Below are positions 1 through 6,329 of a DNA stretch of 7,232 nt, piece after piece. The notes below the pieces were generated by a model, which saw nothing but the letters and a program-made list of their open reading frames with translations, was not told where the DNA came from and searched no databases. Source of the stretch: Fidelibacterota bacterium (GTDB taxonomy: Bacteria > Fidelibacterota > Fidelibacteria > Fidelibacterales > Fidelibacteraceae); assembly GCA_030596185.1 (NCBI GenBank), contig JAUVKP010000053.1:1-7232 (forward strand). Reading direction: 5' to 3'. Within the stretch, counting starts at the first letter, position 1; the number at the start of each line of letters is the position of its first letter. The position numbers were made by a program, and so were the translations under genes.

Positions 1-37
1 GTTACGGTTCATAAAAGATAACGTTTAATTACTTAAT

Positions 38-43
38 AGGAGG
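38..43 (+). promoter_or_regulatory. Strong ribosome binding site of the COG2403 GTPase gene
   Basis: A perfect AGGAGG lies 5 bases before the ATG at 49 and fixes that start. The strength of this site is relevant to taxonomy, since typical Bacteroidetes rarely show such Shine-Dalgarno sequences. No convincing promoter is visible in the 37 bases before it, so the gene may be promoted from outside the window. Confidence 0.8.
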
Positions 44-48
44 TTTGT

Positions 49-1377
49 ATGAAACAAACTAACGTCATCATTATGGGTGCCGCAGGAAGAGATTTTCACA
101 ACTTTAATACCTTTTTCAGAGGTAACGAGGACTTTAATGTCGTTGCATTCACTGCAACACAGATCCCCGATATCGACGGACGGAAATATCCGGCTGTCCT
201 TGCGGGTGACCTCTACCCCGAAGGTATCAAGATCGTGGATGAATCTGAACTGTCGGAACTCATCAATGAACATGATGTCGATCAGGTTGTGTTTTCATAT
301 AGCGACGTTCCTCACGAAGTAGTTATGCATAAAGCAGCATTAGTAAATGCTTGTGGCGCTGATTTCATCATGATGGGCGGAAAACGGACGATGGTCAAAT
401 CGACTAAACCCGTTATCGCTATTAATGCAATTCGAACCGGATGCGGCAAATCCCAAACCACACGACGCGTGGTTAACATTCTCAAGGACATGGGACTCAA
501 AGTAGTCTCAATTCGTCACCCCATGCCATATGGCAACTTAGCCGAACAAGCAGTTCAACGCTTTGGCTGTATTGATGATTTAAAAAAACATCAATGTACC
601 ATTGAAGAGATGGAAGAGTATGAACCCCACATTGCAATGGGATCTGTGATCTATGCCGGTGTGGATTATGAAGCTATTCTGCGCGAAGCGGAAAAAGAAG
701 CTGATGTGATCCTTTGGGACGGTGGAAATAATGATACTTCATTTTATGATGCCGATATCATTATAACCGTTGTCGACCCTCATCGACCCGGTCATGAAGT
801 CAACTACTATCCCGGTGAAACCAACCTTAGAATGGCTGACATTGTTGTGATCAACAAGATCGATACAGCAGACAATGACAACATTGAAATGGTTCGCCAA
901 AGTATACGTGAAGCCAATCCGAATGCGCTTATCGTTGATGCTGCATCTCCGATCACTGTTGAAGATCCCAGCGTTATTTACGGTAAAAAAGTCCTCGTGA
1001 TTGAAGATGGACCAACATTGACCCACGGTGAAATGGAATACGGTGCCGGTATGGTAGCCGCTGTCAAATTCGGTGCGAAAGATATTGTAGACCCTCGCCC
1101 CTACACCGTAGGCAGTATTACAGATACTTTCAAAAAATACCCGGAGATCGGCGTATTGTTACCCGCCATGGGATATGGTGAGCAACAAATGAAAGATCTT
1201 GAAAAAACAATTGAAAACACTGAATGTGATGCAGTGATCATTGGTACACCCATTGATCTGCGTCGTGTGATCAAGATCAAAAAACCTACAGTTAGGGTTA
1301 CTTATGATCTTCAGGAAATCGGACAACCGGATCTGAAAGTCATTTTGAACGAAAAGATCCCCAACATTAAAAAATAG
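49..1377 (+). CDS. COG2403-family P-loop GTPase, cyclic 2,3-diphosphoglycerate synthase-like
   Basis: A 442-residue cytoplasmic protein that I recognise as the COG2403 'predicted GTPase' family, to which archaeal cyclic 2,3-diphosphoglycerate synthetase is related. The N-terminal third starts with a Rossmann-like strand and glycine motif (VIIMGAAGRDFHNFN, residues 6-20). The central domain carries a P-loop-like RTGCGKS (129-135), in which the first Gly/Ala of classical Walker A is off by one position. It also has a Walker B-like ILWDGGNNDTSF (221-232) typical of this family, DPHRPGHE (243-250), and NKID (269-272), the guanine-specificity type motif. Length matches the roughly 450-residue archaeal enzyme. 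In archaea the enzyme closes 2,3-diphosphoglycerate into the cyclic form using ATP. Whether this bacterial protein does so, or is a GTPase of another role, cannot be told here. ndk follows after 6 bp, so the two are probably co-transcribed. Start is supported by AGGAGG at 38-43. Confidence 0.85.
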   Translation: MKQTNVIIMGAAGRDFHNFNTFFRGNEDFNVVAFTATQIPDIDGRKYPAVLAGDLYPEGIKIVDESELSELINEHDVDQVVFSYSDVPHEVVMHKAALVNACGADFIMMGGKRTMVKSTKPVIAINAIRTGCGKSQTTRRVVNILKDMGLKVVSIRHPMPYGNLAEQAVQRFGCIDDLKKHQCTIEEMEEYEPHIAMGSVIYAGVDYEAILREAEKEADVILWDGGNNDTSFYDADIIITVVDPHRPGHEVNYYPGETNLRMADIVVINKIDTADNDNIEMVRQSIREANPNALIVDAASPITVEDPSVIYGKKVLVIEDGPTLTHGEMEYGAGMVAAVKFGAKDIVDPRPYTVGSITDTFKKYPEIGVLLPAMGYGEQQMKDLEKTIENTECDAVIIGTPIDLRRVIKIKKPTVRVTYDLQEIGQPDLKVILNEKIPNIKK

Positions 1378-1383
1378 GTCACC

Positions 1384-1782
1384 ATGAAAGAACAGACACT
1401 TGCTTTGATAAAACCTGATGCTATCTCAAAACGCTTTCAGGGTTTAATTATTCACGACATACTGGATGCCGGATTTGAGATCAAGGCAATGAAAATGCTT
1501 CACCTATCACAAGATCAGGCAAAAGCATTTTATGAAGTTCACAAAGGGAAAGACTTTTACGAACCGCTGATCGCATTTATGACCAGCGGTTCTATTATTG
1601 CCTTACACCTGGAAAAAGAAAATGCAATTGTGGATTACAGAACATTAATGGGAAAAACTGATCCCGAAGTAGCGGTTTCTGGAACCTTGAGGCATAAATA
1701 TGCCGAAACAACACGTCGTAATGCCGTTCATGGCTCAGATAGCCCCGAGAATGCGAAAAAAGAGATTGCCTTTTTCTTTTAA
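1384..1782 (+). CDS. ndk: Nucleoside diphosphate kinase
   Basis: A 132-residue cytoplasmic enzyme that transfers the gamma-phosphate between nucleoside triphosphates and diphosphates through a phosphohistidine, balancing GTP, CTP, UTP and dNTP pools. Visible marks are the N-terminal LALIKPDA (6-13, with conserved Lys10), FMTSGS (65-70) and the active-site signature RNAVHGSDS (112-120), whose phosphorylated histidine is His116. The length is slightly short of the usual 135-150 but nothing essential is missing. The ATG lies 6 bp after the GTPase stop, with only a weak AGGT as ribosome binding site, so translation is probably coupled to the gene before it. An imperfect inverted repeat occupies 1561-1592 within the coding sequence (listed separately). 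Confidence 0.97.
   Translation: MKEQTLALIKPDAISKRFQGLIIHDILDAGFEIKAMKMLHLSQDQAKAFYEVHKGKDFYEPLIAFMTSGSIIALHLEKENAIVDYRTLMGKTDPEVAVSGTLRHKYAETTRRNAVHGSDSPENAKKEIAFFF
1561..1592 (+). repeat. Imperfect inverted repeat (potential RNA hairpin) inside ndk
   Basis: GAACCGCTG at 1561-1569 is the exact reverse complement of CAGCGGTTC at 1584-1592. After one A/C mismatch (1570/1583) the stem continues for three more pairs (one G-U) to a 6-base loop at 1574-1579. It encodes residues 60-70 (EPLIAFMTSGS), which are conserved in the family, so coding constraint may explain part of it. It is not followed by a T-run, so it is not a terminator. Function unknown. Confidence 0.5.
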
Positions 1783-1813
1783 AAACATGAAATTACCTTA
1801 CTAATGTATAATT

Positions 1814-1818
1814 GGAGG
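1814..1818 (+). promoter_or_regulatory. Ribosome binding site deciding the start of the SPOR lipoprotein
   Basis: GGAGG sits 5 bases before the ATG at 1824. This makes the ATG the real start, not the in-frame TTG at 1812, which overlaps the site itself. The choice also gives a proper lipoprotein signal peptide beginning MNKSIK. Confidence 0.85.
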
Positions 1819-1823
1819 TTCTT

Positions 1824-2705
1824 ATGAACAAATCCATTAAGCTTATGCTGGCAGTGCTAGCTTTTTTCATGATAATAGGATGTTCCGGCAATCAGGGTGT
1901 ATTGGTAGGCGATACCGTAGATATTGAAAATTATAATCGCCCCTTAAATATTGTCAAATACCAATGGTCCTTCGACACTAAACCCCCAACTTCAAGACTT
2001 GATCCGCGAGATTTTATTCCATCCAACTATCACCCGAACGTAACATTTATTCCGGACGTGCCTGGAAGATACATCGTTCGTTTAACGATGATCAATAATG
2101 AAGGAAGCGTTCTTCATAAGAATTTTATTTATACAGCAGATCGCCAACCGAATTATCTGGTTAATATTGAAGAAAAAAAACCAGTGAAAAAGGTGAAGAC
2201 TGTAAAGACTACTCCTCAGGCTCCCAAAATTATTGAGATACCTGTTGTGACTGAAAAAATCATACTTACAAAGACTACCGTCACCAAAACACCCAATGAA
2301 TGGCAGAAAGCGCCCAAACCGGGACAAAATCCTGAAGAGATAGAACAAGAACCGGCCTATTCAACTGAATCCGTAACAGAAGTTATTGAAGAAACAAAAG
2401 AGCCGGTTGTTATGGAAGGTGAAGAAGTTGTAAGTTCAGCCACAATTGCTACAATCAAAGTCAAAACAAATGCAAAATATACTCTACAAGTTTCAAGCTC
2501 AACTGTTGAAGTTTATGCCATTGAACTTAAAAACAAGTTGATAGCTGAAGGTTATGACTCATTTATTCAAAAAGCGGAAGTTGAAGGTCTTATGCGATAT
2601 CGTATTCGTGTAGGTCATTTTACAAGCTACGATGAAGCCAAAGTTTATCGTTTAAAAATGCTTGATGAGACTGATTTTGAACCTTGGATTGACAAGATCA
2701 AATAG
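1824..2705 (+). CDS. Lipoprotein with PKD-like domain and C-terminal SPOR domain
   Basis: A 293-residue exported lipoprotein. Residues 1-20 form a type II signal peptide: basic MNKSIK, a hydrophobic core, and lipobox IIGC with the lipidated Cys20. No Asp follows the Cys, so under the E. coli rule it would go to the outer membrane. Residues about 27-105 look like a PKD/Ig-type beta domain (YQWSFDTKPP at 46-55; VPGRYIVRLTMINNEGS at 79-95). A Lys/Glu/Pro/Thr-rich, probably disordered linker spans about 113-210. Residues about 217-293 are a SPOR domain (YTLQVSSSTV at 219-228; YRIRVGHFTSYDEA at 259-272), a fold known to bind denuded peptidoglycan strands at division sites. A role in septal envelope remodelling or anchoring is inferred from domains only. 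It lies 41 bp after ndk in the same direction and may share its transcript. Confidence 0.85.
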   Translation: MNKSIKLMLAVLAFFMIIGCSGNQGVLVGDTVDIENYNRPLNIVKYQWSFDTKPPTSRLDPRDFIPSNYHPNVTFIPDVPGRYIVRLTMINNEGSVLHKNFIYTADRQPNYLVNIEEKKPVKKVKTVKTTPQAPKIIEIPVVTEKIILTKTTVTKTPNEWQKAPKPGQNPEEIEQEPAYSTESVTEVIEETKEPVVMEGEEVVSSATIATIKVKTNAKYTLQVSSSTVEVYAIELKNKLIAEGYDSFIQKAEVEGLMRYRIRVGHFTSYDEAKVYRLKMLDETDFEPWIDKIK

Positions 2706-2751
2706 TCTAAATCAAGTATTTAATATACTCTAAATTTCTACGTCAAAACAC

Positions 2752-2780
2752 TTGACTAAAAGTATTTTCTATCATATCTT
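2752..2780 (+). promoter_or_regulatory. Predicted promoter of yceD-rpmF, giving a leaderless or near-leaderless mRNA
   Basis: TTGACT at 2752-2757 (5 of 6 to the sigma70 -35 box) is followed, after exactly 17 bases, by TATCTT at 2775-2780 as -10 box. The same stretch also fits the Bacteroidetes type: TTG at 2752-2754, then 20 bases, then TATCTTTG at 2775-2782 matching TAnnTTTG. Either reading puts transcription start around 2786-2789, at or just before the ATG at 2789. No Shine-Dalgarno sequence is therefore needed or seen. It lies in the 83 bp gap after the SPOR lipoprotein gene. Confidence 0.6.
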
Positions 2781-2788
2781 TGCAGGCT

Positions 2789-3292
2789 ATGAAAATTTTG
2801 CTATCACAAATTTCTGTTGATAAAACGCTCTTTGATTTTACGGGTAATAAGGATGAATTCGATATCCCCGAACTGGCTGATAATGTATCCGTCCATGTTT
2901 CGGTTTATCAGTCTGCAGAAAGCTATACTTTCGCAGGCAATATCTCAACAAAATTGAATCTGAATTGTGACCGATGTCTTGAATTATTTGAAAAGACTAT
3001 CAATTATAACTTTGAAGTAATTTATACTTCCGAAAAAGAAGTTGATAAAGATGATCACATCATGTTTCTCCCTCCTCAAGAGGTAGAGATAGATCTCAAG
3101 CCTTATGTGTATGACACGATCATGCTGAACATACCTTTTAAAAAAGTCTGTTCAGATACTTGCAAGGGCATGTGTGCTTCTTGTGGAGAAAACCTTAATC
3201 ATCATGCTTGTACCTGTAGCAAAGATAAAATTGATCCCAGATGGGATTCTTTAAAAGAACTGAAGAAAACGCTTGAAAGTGCGGAGGAATAA
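2789..3292 (+). CDS. yceD: DUF177 / YceD-family cysteine-rich protein
   Basis: A 167-residue cytoplasmic protein of the DUF177 (YceD) family, which is almost always encoded directly before rpmF. Its biochemical role is not firmly known; links to 23S rRNA or ribosome assembly have been proposed for family members. The family pattern is clear: LNCDRCLE (58-65), LNIPFKKVC (113-121), then CKGMCASCGENLN (125-137), CTC (141-143) and the C-terminal IDPRWDSL (148-155). The eight cysteines (60, 63, 121, 125, 129, 132, 141, 143) could bind zinc; that is inference. I chose the ATG at 2789 over the in-frame TTG at 2780, because the TTG lies inside the predicted promoter. Its TAA shares one base with the rpmF ATG, so the two genes are translationally coupled. 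Confidence 0.88.
   Translation: MKILLSQISVDKTLFDFTGNKDEFDIPELADNVSVHVSVYQSAESYTFAGNISTKLNLNCDRCLELFEKTINYNFEVIYTSEKEVDKDDHIMFLPPQEVEIDLKPYVYDTIMLNIPFKKVCSDTCKGMCASCGENLNHHACTCSKDKIDPRWDSLKELKKTLESAEE
3283..3287 (+). promoter_or_regulatory. Ribosome binding site of rpmF, inside the end of yceD
   Basis: GGAGG lies 4 bases before the rpmF ATG at 3292, within the last codons of the preceding gene. It fixes the rpmF start and fits coupled translation through the TAATG overlap. Confidence 0.8.
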
Positions 3293-3474
3293 TGGCCAAC
3301 CCAAAACGAAGACTGTCACACACACGTGGTGCTAAACGTAGAACTCACTATACATACAAAGCATCAACAGTCTCAACCTGTGAACATTGTGGACAACCGA
3401 AAATGCCCCATCATGTATGTCAGCATTGCGGTTATTATAAAAATCGACCGGTTATTACACCAAAAGAAAATTAA
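3292..3474 (+). CDS. rpmF: 50S ribosomal protein bL32, zinc-binding form
   Basis: A 60-residue component of the large ribosomal subunit. The N-terminus MANPKRRLSHTRGAKRRTH (1-19) is the classical basic L32 start. The body carries a zinc ribbon of two CxxC pairs, Cys30/Cys33 (CEHC) and Cys43/Cys46 (CQHC), so this is the zinc-containing ('C+') type rather than the cysteine-less form some bacteria switch to under zinc shortage. The length is normal. It overlaps the preceding gene by one base and has a good ribosome binding site. In many bacteria plsX and fab genes come next; here rnc follows after 69 bp. Confidence 0.97.
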   Translation: MANPKRRLSHTRGAKRRTHYTYKASTVSTCEHCGQPKMPHHVCQHCGYYKNRPVITPKEN

Positions 3475-3494
3475 TTTAATATCCGCAGTTAAAC

Positions 3495-3522
3495 TATAAG
3501 GACGTGTAAATTCGTTCTTATA
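3495..3522 (+). other. Stem-loop between rpmF and rnc (terminator/attenuator or rnc leader element)
   Basis: Bases 3495-3504 (TATAAGGACG) pair with 3513-3522 (CGTTCTTATA) in a 10 bp stem with one G-U pair (3501/3516) and an 8-base loop. Four Ts follow at 3523-3526. The short T-run and AT-rich stem make only a weak intrinsic terminator for rpmF. The alternative is a structured leader of rnc, whose ATG lies 21 bases downstream; in E. coli RNase III controls its own level by cutting a hairpin in its leader. The stem here is short for a standard RNase III substrate. The structure is seen in the sequence; either role is inferred. Confidence 0.5.
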
Positions 3523-3543
3523 TTTTACCTGCCGTATTTTATT

Positions 3544-4326
3544 ATGGTAAATATCCTTAATAAAATTAAATCTGTATATTTCTCCTTCTTCCCGAACAAG
3601 CCCCATAAGCTTGCGAAGAAGGTTTACGGCGTTTATGCTTATAATTTTGATGATGAAGATCTTTTAAAACAGGCCTTCACACACACTTCCGCTATTGATT
3701 ATGAAACTCAAACCAAGGTTGATTCCTATGAACGACTGGAATTTCTTGGAGACGCAGTTATTGAAATGATCGTTACACGCTTTTTATTTGAACAATTCGC
3801 TAATGCAAAAGAAGGTGAATTAACACAAATGAGAGCAAAACTGGTAAACCGTACTACTTTGGCTTCTATTGCCAGAGGATTACATTTTGGTCAATTCCTT
3901 CTTTTGGGTAAAAGTGGAGAGAACGATAACCTTAGAAATTCTTCCTCAATTTTATGTGATATTTACGAATCATTCATTGGTGCGTTATACCTTGACGGTG
4001 GTTTTAAAGCGGCTTATGATTTTACATATCAGACACTCCTATCGAAACACAAACGTCTCTTACCCGCTGCTGAAATACAGAATTACAAAGGGAAATTGCT
4101 TGAATATTGCCAACAACATGGCATGGATATGCCCAAATTCGTAACAACTCACGAAGAAGGCCCTGCTCATGGGAAATACTTTGAGATATCTGTTATGGTT
4201 GGTAAAGATTGGTATGGAACGGGTTCAGGTACAACAAAAAAAGCTGCCAGTCAAAGGGCAGCTCGTCAAGCACTAACAACTTTAGCTGATTCAGATCAAG
4301 AACAGCCTCTTAAATTATCTAAATAA
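3544..4326 (+). CDS. rnc: Ribonuclease III
   Basis: A 260-residue endonuclease that cuts double-stranded RNA in rRNA precursors and structured mRNAs. Signature ERLEFLGDAV is at 63-72, with metal-binding residues Glu66 and Asp70 (E. coli Glu41 and Asp45). The second acidic pair is Asp139 and Glu142 in LCDIYESFIGALYLDGG (137-153), matching Asp114/Glu117. The C-terminal double-stranded RNA-binding domain spans about 180-248 and includes the KKAASQRAA helix (232-240). The protein is longer than the 226-residue E. coli enzyme through about 25 extra N-terminal residues and a short tail. The ATG has no clear Shine-Dalgarno sequence; the next in-frame ATG (residue 75) falls inside the catalytic domain, so I keep 3544. 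The last 31 bp overlap the convergent ptsI gene. A stem-loop precedes it at 3495-3522. Confidence 0.96.
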   Translation: MVNILNKIKSVYFSFFPNKPHKLAKKVYGVYAYNFDDEDLLKQAFTHTSAIDYETQTKVDSYERLEFLGDAVIEMIVTRFLFEQFANAKEGELTQMRAKLVNRTTLASIARGLHFGQFLLLGKSGENDNLRNSSSILCDIYESFIGALYLDGGFKAAYDFTYQTLLSKHKRLLPAAEIQNYKGKLLEYCQQHGMDMPKFVTTHEEGPAHGKYFEISVMVGKDWYGTGSGTTKKAASQRAARQALTTLADSDQEQPLKLSK

Positions 4327-6050
4327 TTCATTATCTCATTTCTTGTGCTCATTTTCAATATCTTATGTAGATGTTGTTCAGCATCTTTCTGTTCACATGT
4401 ATTGATATGATCTTTAACTGCACCGATATAACTGGGTGCAACACTCAATCCATCCACTTTCATAGCTGTAAATAAAACTAATGCTCGGTATTCTGATGCC
4501 ATTTCGCCACAAACATATGCGGGTATACCTGCCTGATGCGTAGCTTCGACAACTTTCTTGATCATTTTGATAATAGCCGGATCATAATGATTATAAACAT
4601 CTGCAACCCGTTCATTACCTCTGTCAACGGCTAAGGCATATTGCGTAAGATCATTTGTCCCAATTGATATAAAATCAATTTTATCAACAAAATTTTCAAT
4701 GTTCATAACTGCAGAAGGTGTTTCTATCATCATCCCTATTTTAATAGACTTATCATAGGGAATCTTTTCTTTATCAAGTGTTCGTTTAACATTTTCTATA
4801 ATTTTCAAGCTTTCCGTCAACTGTTCAACATGCGTGATCATTGGAATTAATATTGATGCTTTCCCAAATGCCGAAGATCTCAGGATAGCTCTTAGTTGAG
4901 TTATGAAAACCGCGGGTTCATCTAGACATATCCTAATCGCCCTATAACCCATGAAGGGGTTTGATTCAAAACGAATATCCTGATCCCAAAGAGCAGACAT
5001 CTTGTCGCCGCCCAGATCAATAGTTCGGATAACCACTTCTTTATTCTGCATGCCTTCAGTAACCTGGCGATACTCATTAAAAAGCTCTTCTTCTTCAGGA
5101 AGATGCTGTTTCATAAGATAGAGATATTCAGTTCTATACAGGCCTATGCCGTCGCCGCCATACTTTTTTACATCTGCAATTTCAACAGGAAGACTAATAT
5201 TTGCACCCAGTTTAAACGCGTAACCATCCTTTGTGACAGCTTTTTTATCATGAGCAGCCACAAATACTTTATCACGTTTATCTAACTCGCTTATCTCACG
5301 GGCATATTCATCTAATAATTCCTGACTTGGCTGAACAAATACTTTACCATGATCGGCATCAAGAATACAGGTCTGACCAGATTCGATATGTTGCAGAGCT
5401 TCCTTTGCTCCGGTGATCATTGGAACCTTCATCGCCCTTGCCAATATAGCTACATGAGATGTTTTGCCGCCAAATTCAGTAATAAATCCTATTACATTCT
5501 CCGAGACAAGCATCATAATATCCGCGGGATTTAGATCCCGTGATACAAATATTGTGGGCTTGTCAATGGTAAAAGTTGATAAGATCGTTTGTTTTGAAAT
5601 TAAAGCAATTAATACACGTTGTTTAATATCGCGAATATCCGAGACTCGCTCCTTGAAGTATTCCGAATCATGGTCTTCAAGCAATTCAACATATTGATTG
5701 ACAACTACTTTGTAGGCAAAAGCAACATTAACATGATGTTCTTCAATATATGCTTGAACTTCTCTGAAGACCTCTTGATCTTTCAGGATCGCAAGTTGTG
5801 CAGATATAATATCGCTATATGAAGCACCTAGATTTTTCTCTATCTTTTCTCGAACTAATTCCAGCTCCTCGGTGACCATGTCCTGAGCTTTCCTTAATTT
5901 CGCCATCTCTTCTTCGATCTTATCGGTCGAGATCATCGTACGGCTAACTATAGTTTCCTGATTTAGCTTACGAACATAGGCCGTACCAATAACGATACCC
6001 TTGGACGCGTTAAGTCCAATAATACTATTTATTTCTTCATGCTTAGCCAT
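4296..6050 (-). CDS. ptsI: PTS enzyme I, phosphoenolpyruvate-protein phosphotransferase
   Basis: A 584-residue cytoplasmic enzyme that autophosphorylates from phosphoenolpyruvate and passes the phosphate to HPr. The N-terminal HPr-binding and swivelling domains hold the active-site histidine His199 in GGKTSHVAILARA (194-206). The PEP-binding barrel shows GIGLYRTEYLYL (301-312), IRTIDLGGDK (341-350), NPFMGYRAIR (364-373), SIGTNDLTQYALAVDRGN (462-479) and the catalytic Cys514 in VCGEMASE (513-520). The length is close to the 575 residues of E. coli EI. There is no GAF domain, so it is EI proper and not the nitrogen-PTS form PtsP. The ATG is 3 bp after the ptsH stop, with only a weak purine-rich stretch before it, so translation is probably coupled. 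Its 3' end overlaps rnc by 31 bp. Confidence 0.96.
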   Translation of the reverse strand: MAKHEEINSIIGLNASKGIVIGTAYVRKLNQETIVSRTMISTDKIEEEMAKLRKAQDMVTEELELVREKIEKNLGASYSDIISAQLAILKDQEVFREVQAYIEEHHVNVAFAYKVVVNQYVELLEDHDSEYFKERVSDIRDIKQRVLIALISKQTILSTFTIDKPTIFVSRDLNPADIMMLVSENVIGFITEFGGKTSHVAILARAMKVPMITGAKEALQHIESGQTCILDADHGKVFVQPSQELLDEYAREISELDKRDKVFVAAHDKKAVTKDGYAFKLGANISLPVEIADVKKYGGDGIGLYRTEYLYLMKQHLPEEEELFNEYRQVTEGMQNKEVVIRTIDLGGDKMSALWDQDIRFESNPFMGYRAIRICLDEPAVFITQLRAILRSSAFGKASILIPMITHVEQLTESLKIIENVKRTLDKEKIPYDKSIKIGMMIETPSAVMNIENFVDKIDFISIGTNDLTQYALAVDRGNERVADVYNHYDPAIIKMIKKVVEATHQAGIPAYVCGEMASEYRALVLFTAMKVDGLSVAPSYIGAVKDHINTCEQKDAEQHLHKILKMSTRNEIMNYLDNLRGCS

Positions 6051-6053
6051 TGT

Positions 6054-6329
6054 TTAACTGCTCTTACCCATTCCAAAATGATCATTTACTAAACTTACAA
6101 GTGTGTCAACAGCTTCATTTTCATCCAAACCTTGAGCTTCTATTGTCAAAATAGCACCACATTCTGCCGCAAGGACCAGCAATCCCAAGATCGATTTACC
6201 GTTAACTTTCTTTTCGTCTCTGCAAATAAATATCTCTGATTTAAATTTCGCTGCTGTGTTTACCATAGCAGTTGCGGGACGAGCATGTAAGCCCTGTTTA
6301 TTTAATATTGTTACTTGTCTAGATACCAT
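6054..6329 (-). CDS. ptsH: Phosphocarrier protein HPr
   Basis: A 91-residue cytoplasmic phosphocarrier between enzyme I and EIIA proteins. The active-site histidine is His15 in QGLHARPA (12-19). Ser46 in NGKSILGLLVLAA (43-55) sits where HPr kinase phosphorylates the Firmicutes protein, and a Ser is present at this position in many HPrs without that control. Family length is normal (85-90). The start ATG shares its A with the stop of the prenyl synthase gene (TAATG), and ptsI follows after 3 bp. No EII permease gene is in the window, so a regulatory rather than a sugar-uptake role is possible; this is inference from limited context. Confidence 0.95.
   Translation of the reverse strand: MVSRQVTILNKQGLHARPATAMVNTAAKFKSEIFICRDEKKVNGKSILGLLVLAAECGAILTIEAQGLDENEAVDTLVSLVNDHFGMGKSS

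Noticed and set aside
1807..1812. Perfect TATAAT just before the SPOR lipoprotein gene, as a promoter.
   Set aside because: No acceptable -35 box lies 16-18 bases upstream, and the implied start near 1819 would leave the GGAGG ribosome binding site out of the transcript. It is probably chance in AT-rich DNA.
1812..1814. TTG at 1812 as start of the SPOR lipoprotein, adding four residues.
   Set aside because: It overlaps the ribosome binding site that serves the ATG at 1824.
2780..2782. TTG at 2780 as start of yceD.
   Set aside because: It lies inside the predicted -10 element, and ATG 2789 gives the normal family N-terminus.
3429..3457. CGGTTATTA direct repeat (3429-3437 and 3449-3457) near the end of rpmF.
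   Set aside because: Both copies are coding, in different protein contexts (CGYY and RPVIT), and only two copies exist; likely coincidence.
4313..4328. AATTAT/ATAATT dyad at the end of rnc as a bidirectional terminator.
   Set aside because: Only six A-T pairs and no T-run on either side; too weak to terminate.
5103..5822. Several open frames of 60-77 codons on the + strand opposite ptsI.
   Set aside because: ptsI is clearly the real gene. The opposite frames lack family features and ribosome binding sites.
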